DNA of 64,000 nucleotides from Winogradskyella sp. KYW1333. GTDB lineage: Bacteria > Bacteroidota > Bacteroidia > Flavobacteriales > Flavobacteriaceae. The stretch is taken from the NCBI RefSeq assembly GCF_003335675.1, contig NZ_QPHL01000010.1, forward strand, positions 62,001 to 126,000, written 5' to 3'. Below are positions 35,638 through 44,714 of the stretch, piece after piece. Made by a program: the position numbers and the translations under genes. A model generated the notes under the pieces. That model saw only the letters and a list, made by a program, of their open reading frames with translations, was not told the origin of the DNA and did not search any database. Every line of letters begins with the position of its first letter. The first letter of the stretch is position 1.

Positions 35638-38148
35638 CTAGAAATAAAAACCAAAACTACCTGTTACACCAAATCGTCTTGCATCTGGATTATCAAGATA
35701 ATTTCCTCTGAAGTTGAAGTCAATTCTTAGTACCTTAAAGATATTTGCTACACCAAAGCTATATTCATAATAAACTTCAGAATCTGGCGCAATCAATGGA
35801 AATTCTAATGGGTTGCCTGTTGTACTTAAGGCTATGTTTTCATCAGATAACTCACCCCAAACACCTCTTAATGCAACAATGGCTCTAAGATTATATTTCT
35901 TTAAGAATGGGATTCTTGAAAATAATCTTCCATTGAAATTATGTTCTAAGTGCAATGAGGAATAGGTGTCTGTTACAAATTCATAAAAATCTAACTGCGG
36001 GAAAGTATTATATATTGAAAAATATGTTTGATTACCAGGTACGATACTAAGTAAGGCCAATGGTACTTCACCGAATGTTTTTCCTAGTTCTACTGAACTT
36101 ACTAATCTTCCGAATCCACCAATCTGCCAGGGTTGAATATAGGAGAATTGAAGTTTTGTGTAATCAAAATCACTGTTAAACCAATTCTTGTCTCCTCTAG
36201 TGACTTGAGCAAACAATCGGGCGAAATTATCATTCTTATTTTTTCGTTCTACGCCAAATCCAGTCATCTGGCGTTTAGGGAAATAGCCTAGAGAAAACCT
36301 GCTTTCAAACTGTCTAACCTCTGAGCTAATTCCTGTTGGAGAGGTTGGATCATTAAAATCTAAACTAAATGTTGGGGAGGCACTACTTATCTTCCTAAAA
36401 CTACCATCCCATCTCACCTCCAAATTTCTTAGAGGTTCTATTGCAACACCAAAATTTGTAAGATTTATGTTAGAAAGCTTATCATTAGCTCCCGCCGTAA
36501 ATACAGCATTTGAAGCTAAACTTCTACCTAATACGTCAGTAGAGCTGGTTAAACTTGCTCCTATCTGTTCTATATCTCTTCGGTGGCCACCAAAAACTGT
36601 TAGCCTACTCTTCTTATCTAATAGCCATTTACCAGAAATGCCGTGTTTAAACTTATTATCTCTAAAGCCGTATGCGACAAAACCTTCAAGTCTCCAAAGG
36701 TCATTTGGCCCAAAATAAGTTCTACCACCTGTTCTTAATCGTAAACCTTCAACATCATTAAATCCAAATGTTGAAAATATTGGCCCATAATCAAAATTGA
36801 TACTTGGAAACTCTACATAACCAGATGCCAGTATACTTCCTAAATTATACAGTCGTTTAAACTTTTTAACTGTCTTTAGAGTATCTAACATTGTATAGAC
36901 ACCTTTTTCGTCTTTATTGAGAGCTTCTAACCTATTTTGATTCCAGAATTCTTCGCCCCTATTGTAAACATCTGCATCATAATTATAGACTACTTTATCA
37001 TAATATTTAGGATCCTTTGGTTCGTTAAATTTATAGTTGTCATATAATGTAGTCCGTTTACCATAAACGCCACGAGATTTCTCTTTTTTATTAAAGGCAA
37101 AATCAGATAAAAAATAATCTCGTTTTATTAAAAACACAGAGTCGTTTAACACCTCAAATTCTTGCTCAATATAAATTTCTTTTACCCAATTTATATTGGC
37201 ACTCTTTGAAGCCTGCATATTAATTTCTTTTATAGCATAAGTAGAGTCGTTAACCCAAAAATCTCCCTTAAATGTTAATTCATTTTTACGCCTTGGATAG
37301 TAAATAATATTATAGCACCATTTGTTATCTATAAAAGCACTATCTGACAGCACATAATTGTAGGTCTGAACACCAGACCTGCCTAATGGACTCACAAAGC
37401 TTTTATCAAAGAACTTTATGTAGTTGTCATATACATTGTACTCTGAATATAAATCGTCAATAAAGTCTATTATGACTTGATTATTGCTAAAGCCACTGTT
37501 TTTGTTTCCTACTAAATCTTGACGTTCTTTATTACTGATATTATCTCCAGAAATTTTCTTTACGGATTCATTCAAAAATATTGGTAAATAGGTTTTACCT
37601 GTTACACTAGAAGTATCTACTTCTTCAAAAACAAACTCCATCCCTCTAAACAACTTACTTTTAATCAAGGAACTATCGATTGTATTAAGGTCAAACTCTA
37701 CCTTTTCATATTGATCGTATTCATATTGCTTAAATTGATTAAGTCCATTTTGACGTTTCCTTTCCCAAATTCTCTCTAGCAATTTAACCGCAGGATTTTC
37801 TGAGGCTTTCTTAGACTGCTTACCGGTTATTATTACAACCTCATCTAATGAGGATGCCTCTTCTTTCAAAATAAATTTTAAATCAAAATTGACACTTTTT
37901 GGAAGTGGTATTTCTAGAAGCTCATAGCCAATAAAAGATACGATAAGCGTGTCCCACTTTTCATCAGATTCAAGATAAAATCGTCCATTTTCGTTAGATG
38001 TTGTTCCCTCTGTTGAGCCTTTAAATAGGATATTTGCATATGCAACAGGTTCGTTATATTCATCAAAAACATAACCACTAACCTTTGTCTGGGTATAAAC
38101 ACAAATTGATGAAATGGCTAATAGAAAGAAAAGTAGTTTTATTTTCAT
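35638..38148 (-). CDS. DUF5686 outer membrane protein with carboxypeptidase-regulatory-like domain
   Basis: 836 residues from the ATG at 38146-38148 (MKIKLLFFLLAISSICVYTQ, signal peptide). The ORF opens ten codons earlier, but that start is inside the pdhB terminator hairpin. Residues about 20-105 are a CarbopepD_reg-like domain (VSGYVFDEYNEPVAYANILF, GRFYLESDEKWDTLIVSFIG). The large remainder is the DUF5686 region, with a barrel-like C-terminus ending GSFGFYF. The family is abundant in Bacteroidota and its function is not established. There is no TonB plug domain. Confidence 0.9.
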   Translation of the reverse strand: MKIKLLFFLLAISSICVYTQTKVSGYVFDEYNEPVAYANILFKGSTEGTTSNENGRFYLESDEKWDTLIVSFIGYELLEIPLPKSVNFDLKFILKEEASSLDEVVIITGKQSKKASENPAVKLLERIWERKRQNGLNQFKQYEYDQYEKVEFDLNTIDSSLIKSKLFRGMEFVFEEVDTSSVTGKTYLPIFLNESVKKISGDNISNKERQDLVGNKNSGFSNNQVIIDFIDDLYSEYNVYDNYIKFFDKSFVSPLGRSGVQTYNYVLSDSAFIDNKWCYNIIYYPRRKNELTFKGDFWVNDSTYAIKEINMQASKSANINWVKEIYIEQEFEVLNDSVFLIKRDYFLSDFAFNKKEKSRGVYGKRTTLYDNYKFNEPKDPKYYDKVVYNYDADVYNRGEEFWNQNRLEALNKDEKGVYTMLDTLKTVKKFKRLYNLGSILASGYVEFPSINFDYGPIFSTFGFNDVEGLRLRTGGRTYFGPNDLWRLEGFVAYGFRDNKFKHGISGKWLLDKKSRLTVFGGHRRDIEQIGASLTSSTDVLGRSLASNAVFTAGANDKLSNINLTNFGVAIEPLRNLEVRWDGSFRKISSASPTFSLDFNDPTSPTGISSEVRQFESRFSLGYFPKRQMTGFGVERKNKNDNFARLFAQVTRGDKNWFNSDFDYTKLQFSYIQPWQIGGFGRLVSSVELGKTFGEVPLALLSIVPGNQTYFSIYNTFPQLDFYEFVTDTYSSLHLEHNFNGRLFSRIPFLKKYNLRAIVALRGVWGELSDENIALSTTGNPLEFPLIAPDSEVYYEYSFGVANIFKVLRIDFNFRGNYLDNPDARRFGVTGSFGFYF

Positions 38149-38151
38149 ATT

Positions 38152-38216
38152 AAAAAAACAAACTTCATCCATAACCAAACTTTTAAGGTCTCTACGGTTA
38201 TCAATGAAGTCTGTTT
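38152..38216 (-). terminator. pdhB terminator
   Basis: Minus strand arms 38216-38196 and 38176-38156 (21 bases, three mismatches) around a 19-base loop, then a T run (38158-38152). It starts 22 bases past the pdhB stop and runs up to the DUF5686 gene start. Confidence 0.8.
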
Positions 38217-38238
38217 AACGCAAAAAACTGCGAATTAT

Positions 38239-39216
38239 TTATTTATACATCACTTTTTTCACTGCTTTAACAACATCGTCACTATTAGGTAACCATTCAG
38301 CTAGTAATACTGGTGAGTAAGGTGCTGGAGTATCAGCGGTATTAATTTTTACGATTGGTGCATCTAAATAATCAAATGCTTCAGACTGAACTAAATATGT
38401 AATCTCAGTAGCAACATTACCAAAAGGCCAAGCTTCCTCTAAAACTACAAGTCTATTCGTTTTCTTGACAGAATCAACAATGGCTTTTCGATCCATTGGT
38501 CTCACAGTTCTCAAATCTATAATCTCACAGCTTATTCCTTCTTCCGCAAGCAGATCGGCTGCTTTATATGCCTCCTTAATTATTTTACCGAAGGAAACAA
38601 TGGTGACATCAGTTCCTTCTCTTTTAATTTCTGCAACGCCTATTGGAATTGTGTATTCTCCTTCAGGCACTTCGCCTTTATCACCATACATTTGTTCACT
38701 CTCCATAAAAATAACTGGATCGTCATCTCTGATGGCTGATTTTAATAAACCTTTAGCGTCATATGGATTAGAAGGCACTATAACTTTTAAACCAGGTGTA
38801 TTCGCAAACCAATTTTCAAAAGCTTGTGAGTGGGTTGCCGCTAATTGTCCTGCTGAAGCAGTAGGTCCTCTAAATACAATAGGGCATTTAAACTGTCCAC
38901 CAGACATTTGTCTAATCTTCGCAGCATTATTAATAATTTGATCTATTCCAACTAAAGAGAAGTTAAAGGTCATGTACTCCACAATTGGTCTATTACCTGT
39001 CATTGTAGAACCAATCGCTATACCAGCAAATCCTAATTCTGCAATTGGAGTATCTAAAACTCGCTTTGGGCCAAATTCATCAAGCATACCTTTTGATGCT
39101 TTGTATGCACCGTTATATTCTGCCACTTCTTCGCCCATTAGATAAACACTTTCATCACGACGCATTTCTTCGCTCATTGCTTCGCAAATTGCTTCTCTAA
39201 ATTGAATTGTCTTCAT
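38239..39216 (-). CDS. pdhB: Pyruvate dehydrogenase E1 component, beta subunit
   Basis: 325 residues. With the E1 alpha subunit it decarboxylates pyruvate using thiamine diphosphate and feeds acetyl groups to E2. Landmarks are the N-terminal REAICEAMSEEMRRDESVYL, MGEEVAEYNGAYKASKGML, the TPIAELGFAGIAIGSTMTG segment (with the catalytic Glu), GQLAATHSQAFENWF and the transketolase C-terminal domain DLRTVRPMDRKAIVDSVKKT. No alpha subunit or E2 gene is adjacent on the downstream side. It is divergent from etfBA; the 243-base gap between them holds both promoters. Confidence 0.95.
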   Translation of the reverse strand: MKTIQFREAICEAMSEEMRRDESVYLMGEEVAEYNGAYKASKGMLDEFGPKRVLDTPIAELGFAGIAIGSTMTGNRPIVEYMTFNFSLVGIDQIINNAAKIRQMSGGQFKCPIVFRGPTASAGQLAATHSQAFENWFANTPGLKVIVPSNPYDAKGLLKSAIRDDDPVIFMESEQMYGDKGEVPEGEYTIPIGVAEIKREGTDVTIVSFGKIIKEAYKAADLLAEEGISCEIIDLRTVRPMDRKAIVDSVKKTNRLVVLEEAWPFGNVATEITYLVQSEAFDYLDAPIVKINTADTPAPYSPVLLAEWLPNSDDVVKAVKKVMYK

Positions 39217-39238
39217 TGTCTATTTTTTAATCAAGTAG

Positions 39239-39246
39239 CAAAAATA
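39239..39246 (-). promoter_or_regulatory. Bacteroidota -7 element of pdhB
   Basis: The minus strand reads TATTTTTG, exact TAnnTTTG, 22 bases before the pdhB ATG. A TTTG lies further upstream at an unusually long spacing of about 25 bases. Confidence 0.5.
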
Positions 39247-39387
39247 GGAATAAATGAAAAACTATATATGTCAAATTTCTTTAAAATTTATTATGCATGC
39301 ATAGTAAATATTCGAAATAAAATATTTATCTTCGCTACCGCAATAAATAGGACTTTCAATCGCCTTAAATTGTTATAAAAATGGAAA

Positions 39388-39395
39388 TATTTTTG
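39388..39395 (+). promoter_or_regulatory. Bacteroidota -7 element of etfBA
   Basis: TATTTTTG is an exact TAnnTTTG match, so transcription should start near 39400, at the left edge of the 20-bp palindrome. Confidence 0.5.
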
Positions 39396-39399
39396 GCAT

Positions 39400-39419
39400 T
39401 TACGATAACGTTATCGTAA
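39400..39419. promoter_or_regulatory. 20-bp palindrome, candidate operator of etfBA
   Basis: TTACGATAAC and GTTATCGTAA form a perfect inverted repeat with an AACGTT centre. It covers the expected transcription start of etfBA. CG-centred perfect palindromes are typical of LacI-family operators, but other repressors are possible. The regulator is not identified. Confidence 0.6.
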
Positions 39420-39458
39420 TGTAAAAAAGCATTAATAAAAACTAAATAATATATAAAT

Positions 39459-40205
39459 ATGAAGATTTTAGTGTGTATTAGTCATGTACCTGATACAACA
39501 TCAAAGATTAATTTCACTGATGGTGACACGAAATTTGACACCAATGGTGTTCAGTTTGTAATAAATCCTAATGACGAATTTGGATTAACACGTGCCATGT
39601 GGTTTAAAGAAAAACAAGGAGCAAGTGTTGACGTTGTAAATGTTGGAGGACCAGAAACAGAACCTACATTAAGAAAAGCTTTAGCGATTGGTGCAGATGC
39701 AGCAATTAGAGTTAACACAGAAGCTACTGATGGTTTTGCCGTGGCAAAACAATTAGCCAAAGTTGTTAATGACGGCGCCTACGATCTCGTTATTGCTGGT
39801 CGTGAATCTATAGATTATAATGGAGGTATGGTGCCAGGAATGTTGGCATCATTAATAGAGGCAAATTTCGTTGCCAATTGTATAGGATTAGAAATTGAAG
39901 GTACTAGGGCTAAGGTTGTTAGAGAAATAGATGGTGGTAAAGAAACTGTTTCTACATCTCTTCCTTTGGTTATAGGAGGTCAGAAAGGATTGGTAGAGGA
40001 AAGTGACCTTAGAATACCAAATATGAGAGGTATTATGATGGCAAGGAAAAAACCTTTAAACGTAATAGAACCATTAGACCCAAGTGCTGAAACCAATGCT
40101 ACAAGTTTTGAAAAACCAGCACCAAAAGGAGCTGTTAAATTGGTTGATGCAGATAATGTAGATGAATTAGTAAGCTTACTTCATAATGAAGCTAAGGTGA
40201 TTTAA
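39459..40205 (+). CDS. etfB: Electron transfer flavoprotein subunit beta
   Basis: 248 residues. The smaller ETF subunit, binding AMP structurally and passing electrons from acyl-CoA dehydrogenases to the quinone pool through ETF. The start MKILVCISHVPDTTSKINFT, the NPNDEFGLTRA segment, VVNVGGPETEPTLRKALAIG and LVIAGRESIDYNGGMVPGML are diagnostic. It is followed by etfA after 11 bases. The promoter has a strong palindrome, so expression is probably regulated by a substrate-responsive repressor. Confidence 0.96.
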   Translation: MKILVCISHVPDTTSKINFTDGDTKFDTNGVQFVINPNDEFGLTRAMWFKEKQGASVDVVNVGGPETEPTLRKALAIGADAAIRVNTEATDGFAVAKQLAKVVNDGAYDLVIAGRESIDYNGGMVPGMLASLIEANFVANCIGLEIEGTRAKVVREIDGGKETVSTSLPLVIGGQKGLVEESDLRIPNMRGIMMARKKPLNVIEPLDPSAETNATSFEKPAPKGAVKLVDADNVDELVSLLHNEAKVI

Positions 40206-40216
40206 AAAAAGAAGTT

Positions 40217-41179
40217 ATGTCAGTTATAGTATATACAGAATCAGAAAAAGGAAAATTTAAGAAGGCTGCATTTGAAGTTGTTTCTTATGCCAAGGCAGTG
40301 GCAGATCAAATGGGTACTTCAGTTACCGCAGTGACAATAAACGCAGAAAATGTAGAAAGTCTAGGTAACTATGGCGCATCAAAAGTCTTGTCTGTCAATA
40401 ATGCAAACCTTGATACATTTAACGCCAAACAATATGCTTCAGTAATAGAGCAAGCTACAAAGCAAGATGGTGGAAATGTTGTAATTGTTAGCTCTAGTGC
40501 AGACAGTAAATATTTGGCTCCTTTATTGGCGGTTGGATTAGAAGCAGGTTATGTTCCAAATGTAGTTGAAGCACCATCAAGTGTATCACCTTTTACAGTA
40601 AAAAGGACAGCTTTTACTAACAAGGCCTTCGCCAACACAGAAATTAGCACAGATGTAAAGCTAGTAGGACTCTCAAATAATTCATTTGGATTAGTAGAAT
40701 CTGGAGGAAGCACCTCAGTTGAGGAATTTACTCCTTCAATACCAGACTCAGGAGTATCAGTAGAATCTGTTGACAAGGCAACAGATAAGGTAAGTATTGC
40801 AGATGCCGAAATTGTTGTTTCTGGAGGTAGAGGATTAAAAGGTCCTGAAAACTGGGCTTTAGTGGAGGATTTAGCTGAAGTTCTTGGAGCTGCAACTGCA
40901 TGTTCAAAACCTGTATCAGATTTAGGCTGGAGATCTCATAGCGAACACGTTGGACAAACAGGCAAACCTGTTGCATCTAACCTATATATCGCTATTGGTA
41001 TTTCTGGCGCTATACAGCATTTAGCTGGAATAAATTCTTCTAAGGTAAAAGTCGTAATTAATACTGATCCTGAAGCACCTTTCTTTAAGGCAGCAGATTA
41101 TGGTATTGTTGGTGACGCTTTTGAAGTTATACCAAAATTAACAGAAAAATTAAAAGCTTTTAAAGCACAAAACGCATAA
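40217..41179 (+). CDS. etfA: Electron transfer flavoprotein subunit alpha
   Basis: 320 residues. The FAD-binding subunit. The C-terminal FAD signature is clear: VVSGGRGLKGPENWALVEDL, then DLGWRSHSEHVGQTGKPVAS, LYIAIGISGAIQHLAGI and VVINTDPEAPFFKAADYGIVGD. The N-terminal domain matches the alpha-subunit fold. It is cotranscribed with etfB and forms the ETF heterodimer with it. The next gene starts after a strongly structured gap of 147 bases. Confidence 0.96.
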   Translation: MSVIVYTESEKGKFKKAAFEVVSYAKAVADQMGTSVTAVTINAENVESLGNYGASKVLSVNNANLDTFNAKQYASVIEQATKQDGGNVVIVSSSADSKYLAPLLAVGLEAGYVPNVVEAPSSVSPFTVKRTAFTNKAFANTEISTDVKLVGLSNNSFGLVESGGSTSVEEFTPSIPDSGVSVESVDKATDKVSIADAEIVVSGGRGLKGPENWALVEDLAEVLGAATACSKPVSDLGWRSHSEHVGQTGKPVASNLYIAIGISGAIQHLAGINSSKVKVVINTDPEAPFFKAADYGIVGDAFEVIPKLTEKLKAFKAQNA

Positions 41180-41202
41180 ATTTATTAACTTGTATTATCA
41201 AT

Positions 41203-41310
41203 AGGACTGTTTAAATTTGGAATGTTACTGACGCATTATATTTAGTATTTGTTCAGTTAAAAACCAAAACTGTTAAATACAGTTGGTAAAGTCCAAATTT
41301 AAACAGTTCT
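41203..41310. repeat. Long inverted repeat / structured leader upstream of the bifunctional nuclease gene
   Basis: Arms 41203-41221 and 41292-41310 are 19 bases each and pair with a single G-U (AGGACTGTTTAAATTTGGA against TCCAAATTTAAACAGTTCT). Inside the 70-base loop is a second hairpin, AACTGT (41268-41273) with ACAGTT (41279-41284). There is no T tract after the outer stem, so it is not a standard terminator of etfA. It ends 16 bases before the next ATG. Confidence 0.7.
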
Positions 41311-41326
41311 TTGTGTTTTACATTTT

Positions 41327-41941
41327 ATGAGCTTAGTTCGTTTAAATATCAAGGGAATTTCCTATAGCCAAACTCAGAATGGTGCTTATGCGTTAATACT
41401 CAATGAGGTTGATGGCGACAGAAAACTTCCTATTGTGATTGGAGCCTTTGAAGCTCAATCCATAGCAATTGCCCTAGAAAAGGAAATTAGACCTCCTCGA
41501 CCATTAACACATGATTTATTTAAAAATTTTGCGGATCGATTTGACATTGTAGTAAAGCAGGTGATTATTCATAAACTTGTGGATGGTGTCTTCTATTCGA
41601 GCTTAATTTGCGAATGTGATAAAATTGAAGAAATTATTGATGCCAGAACTAGTGATGCTATCGCTTTAGCTTTAAGGTTTAAGGCTCCAATTTTTACATA
41701 TAAAAACATCTTAGACAAGGCAGGAATCTATCTTAAGGTAAATCCTAAAAAAGAGGATGAGGAAGAAGATAGTATTTTGGTTGACGATCTTGTTGCTGAA
41801 GAAATTGAAACTGCAGTAATTGCACAAGAAGGTTACAAAGACAAATCTTTAGATGAGTTAAAAACACTTCTTGATGAGGCTGTGAATAATGAAGATTATG
41901 AGAAAGCTGCCAAGATACGAGATGAAATTTCTAAGCGTTAA
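41327..41941 (+). CDS. Bifunctional nuclease family protein (BFN/DUF151) with C-terminal UVR motif
   Basis: 204 residues. Residues about 1-135 are the DUF151 domain (LPIVIGAFEAQSIAIALEKE, PRPLTHDLFKNFADRF, DARTSDAIALALRFKAPIFT). Members of this family are reported as dual RNase/DNases in plants, while the bacterial role is unclear. The C-terminus is a UVR-like helical hairpin (LDELKTLLDEAVNNEDYEKA). It lies 16 bases from the nucleoside transporter gene, in one operon. A 108-base structured region precedes it. Confidence 0.88.
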   Translation: MSLVRLNIKGISYSQTQNGAYALILNEVDGDRKLPIVIGAFEAQSIAIALEKEIRPPRPLTHDLFKNFADRFDIVVKQVIIHKLVDGVFYSSLICECDKIEEIIDARTSDAIALALRFKAPIFTYKNILDKAGIYLKVNPKKEDEEEDSILVDDLVAEEIETAVIAQEGYKDKSLDELKTLLDEAVNNEDYEKAAKIRDEISKR

Positions 41942-41957
41942 CTAATTAACAACTTCG

Positions 41958-43655
41958 ATGACAAATTTTTTCAAAGCCCTATTAGCTTTTTTTATTGCAC
42001 TCTCTACAATAACAGCTCAAGAGCTTGAAAAAACCTGGCAATTCGAATCTATTAAAGATACTTCAGGACAAAATTTATTCAACACCATTGAATCAGATAC
42101 ACTTAGGTTTGATGCCGGAAAATTTATGTATTCACTGGACACAAAGAATAAATTAAGGGCGTCTGGTGATTATTTACATCAAAGCAATGTATTAGTACTC
42201 TATTATTCCTTGCCAAAGGATACAATAAGACATTATAGAATCAAGGAATTGACGGATTCTACATTAGTTTTTACAGAAAATAACATCGTTTATAGCTACA
42301 AACCTTTTATTCAGGATAAGGTAATTACAAATGATATTATACCAAGTCAAGGATTTACACTCAATAGTATAATGCGTGGTGCATTAGGTATGTTGGTTTT
42401 ATTAATAATTGCGTTTCTATTAAGTAAAAATCGAAAAGCTATTAATTGGCGCACAGTTGGATTTGGATTACTTGCCCAATTAGTTTTGGCTGTTGGAGTC
42501 CTCAAAGTACCATTTGTTCAGGCAGCATTTGAATGGGTTGGTGGACTGTTTATTAGTGTTCTCGATTTTACTATGGCTGGAACAAAATTTCTATTTGCAT
42601 CATTCAGCACCAATGAAATCGCAGATTCTTTAATGACATTTGCAGTATCAATTTTACCTACTATAATATTTTTCTCGGCCCTAACTTCAGTCTTATTCTA
42701 TCTTGGAATAATCCAGAAAGTAGTAAAAGGAATGGCGTGGTTACTCACCAAATTATTACAGATTTCTGGAGCTGAGAGCTTGAGTGTGGCCGGCAATATC
42801 TTTTTAGGTCAAACTGAATCACCATTGATGATTAAGGCCTACTTAGAAAAGATGACAAAGTCAGAAATTCTCTTAGTGATGATTGGTGGAATGGCAACGG
42901 TGGCAGGTGGAGTTTTGGCAGCTTATATTGGCTTTTTGGGTGGTTCAGATGAAGCACTGCGATTATTCTATGCTAAACATTTATTAACAGCTTCGGTAAT
43001 GGCAGCCCCAGGAGCAATTGTTATTTCTAAGATATTATACCCTCAACAGGAAAAAATCAATTCTGAAATAAAAATAACTCAAGATAAAATAGGCTCAAAT
43101 ATTTTAGATGCTATTGCTAACGGTACCACCGAAGGTTTAAAATTAGCAGTTAATGTTGGTGCTATGCTTCTGGTTTTCCTTGCTTTTATAGCAATGATAA
43201 ACGGTATCCTAGGATGGGCTGGTGATATGACAAATCTAAATGGTTGGATTGCAAGTAATACAACCTATTCTGAGTTTTCACTCGAGTTTATTCTTGGTTA
43301 CACATTTGCGCCTTTAATGTGGTTAATTGGTGTGGCTAAAGAAGATATTGCCCTTATGGGACAACTATTAGGAATCAAATTAGCAGCAAGTGAATTTGTG
43401 GGTTATATTCAACTGGCCGAACTAAAAAATCCGGCACAATTGCTTCATTTGAAATATCAGAAATCTATTATCATGGCTACATATATGTTATGTGGTTTTG
43501 CAAATTTCGCTTCTATAGGTATACAAATTGGAGGTATAGGATCGTTAGCACCCGGTCAACGTAAAACTTTATCTGAGTTTGGCATTAAAGCTCTAATTGG
43601 AGGTACTTTAGCCTCGCTTTTATCTGCTACAATTGCAGGTATGATCATTGGTTAA
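41958..43655 (+). CDS. CNT-family nucleoside transporter with extra N-terminal domain
   Basis: 565 residues. The C-terminal ~430 residues are a concentrative Na+ or H+/nucleoside symporter (NupC family) with about ten helices and motifs GQTESPLMIKAYLEKMTKSE, GGMATVAGGVLAAYIGF and CGFANFASIGIQIGG. The first 18 or so residues form a signal peptide (FKALLAFFIALSTITAQ), then about 110 residues of beta-rich sequence (TWQFESIKDTSGQNLFNTIE onward) that would sit in the periplasm and is lipocalin-like in pattern. NupC itself lacks this. Cotranscribed with the BFN gene; nearby thyA and the deoxynucleoside kinase fit nucleoside salvage. Confidence 0.92.
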   Translation: MTNFFKALLAFFIALSTITAQELEKTWQFESIKDTSGQNLFNTIESDTLRFDAGKFMYSLDTKNKLRASGDYLHQSNVLVLYYSLPKDTIRHYRIKELTDSTLVFTENNIVYSYKPFIQDKVITNDIIPSQGFTLNSIMRGALGMLVLLIIAFLLSKNRKAINWRTVGFGLLAQLVLAVGVLKVPFVQAAFEWVGGLFISVLDFTMAGTKFLFASFSTNEIADSLMTFAVSILPTIIFFSALTSVLFYLGIIQKVVKGMAWLLTKLLQISGAESLSVAGNIFLGQTESPLMIKAYLEKMTKSEILLVMIGGMATVAGGVLAAYIGFLGGSDEALRLFYAKHLLTASVMAAPGAIVISKILYPQQEKINSEIKITQDKIGSNILDAIANGTTEGLKLAVNVGAMLLVFLAFIAMINGILGWAGDMTNLNGWIASNTTYSEFSLEFILGYTFAPLMWLIGVAKEDIALMGQLLGIKLAASEFVGYIQLAELKNPAQLLHLKYQKSIIMATYMLCGFANFASIGIQIGGIGSLAPGQRKTLSEFGIKALIGGTLASLLSATIAGMIIG

Positions 43656-43816
43656 GCAAACCAATTTAAACGTTACAAAATCTAATAGTACACGTTAATA
43701 ACTTTTAATATCTGACAAACTCATTAGTCCAAATTTAATTGACTTTTTAATTAAATTCGTTCCCGAATAATTTTCTTAAAAATTCTAGCCAAAACAAGAC
43801 AGAACACACTACGCTT

Positions 43817-44641
43817 ATGAAACAATATCACGACTTAGTAAAACATGTATTAAAAAACGGTAATGAAAAAAGTGATAGAACAGGCACTGGTACAAAGAGT
43901 GTTTTTGGTTATCAAATGCGATTTGATTTAAGTGAAGGTTACCCGATGGTCACAACCAAAAAATTACATCTTAAATCTATAATATATGAATTGCTTTGGT
44001 TTTTAAGAGGTGATACAAATATTAACTACTTAAATAAAAATGGTGTTAGAATTTGGAATGAATGGGCTGATGAGAATGGTGACTTAGGACCAGTTTATGG
44101 CCATCAATGGCGCAATTGGGCAAGTGAAGATATTGACCAAATAAAAGCGGTAATTGAAGGTTTAAAAAGAAATCCAGATAGCAGAAGAATGTTAGTATCT
44201 GCATGGAACCCTTCAGTATTACCGGACACCTCAAAATCATTTTCAGAGAATGTAGCTAATGGCAAAGCCGCCTTACCACCATGCCATGCTTTCTTTCAGT
44301 TTTATGTTGCAGACGGAAAACTCTCTTGTCAATTATATCAAAGAAGTGCAGATATATTTTTGGGTGTACCGTTTAATATTGCATCCTATGCATTATTTAC
44401 CATGATGATGGCACAAGTTTGTGGATTCGAAGCAGGTGAATTTATCCATACGTTTGGAGATGCCCATATCTACAATAATCATTTAGAGCAGTTAGAATTA
44501 CAACTTTCCCGAGATATTAGACCATTGCCAAAAATGATTTTGAATCCAGAAGTAAAAGACATTTTCGAATTCAAATTTGAAGACTTTACTTTAGTAGATT
44601 ATAATCCACATCCACATATTAAAGGTAAAGTTGCAGTTTAA
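43817..44641 (+). CDS. thyA: Thymidylate synthase
   Basis: 274 residues. Methylates dUMP to dTMP with methylenetetrahydrofolate, producing dihydrofolate that the DHFR domain two genes downstream can recycle. The catalytic Cys is Cys156 in [50 protein letters not shown] and [16 protein letters not shown] are conserved. It has a short form without eukaryote-like insertions but with a small insertion ([11 protein letters not shown]). It is followed by a strong terminator. Confidence 0.97.
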   Translation: MKQYHDLVKHVLKNGNEKSDRTGTGTKSVFGYQMRFDLSEGYPMVTTKKLHLKSIIYELLWFLRGDTNINYLNKNGVRIWNEWADENGDLGPVYGHQWRNWASEDIDQIKAVIEGLKRNPDSRRMLVSAWNPSVLPDTSKSFSENVANGKAALPPCHAFFQFYVADGKLSCQLYQRSADIFLGVPFNIASYALFTMMMAQVCGFEAGEFIHTFGDAHIYNNHLEQLELQLSRDIRPLPKMILNPEVKDIFEFKFEDFTLVDYNPHPHIKGKVAV

Positions 44642-44660
44642 ATTAAAAAACTACCAATAA

Positions 44661-44692
44661 TAAAAAGCGCCTCAAAATTGAGGCGCTTTTTA
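44661..44692. terminator. Bidirectional terminator after thyA
   Basis: TAAAAAGCGCCTCAA / TTGAGGCGCTTTTTA, a 15-bp perfect stem with a 2-base nominal loop, between convergent genes. Confidence 0.93.
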
Positions 44693-44714
44693 TTGATTAA
44701 TAGCACATTAATAA

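Noticed and set aside
39292..39303. TATGCATGCATA palindrome between pdhB and etfB
   Set aside because: Only 12 bp, AT-rich and not placed on a recognisable promoter; expected by chance.
43730..43770. AATTTAATT / AATTAAATT repeat before thyA
   Set aside because: Low-complexity AT sequence; no supporting context.
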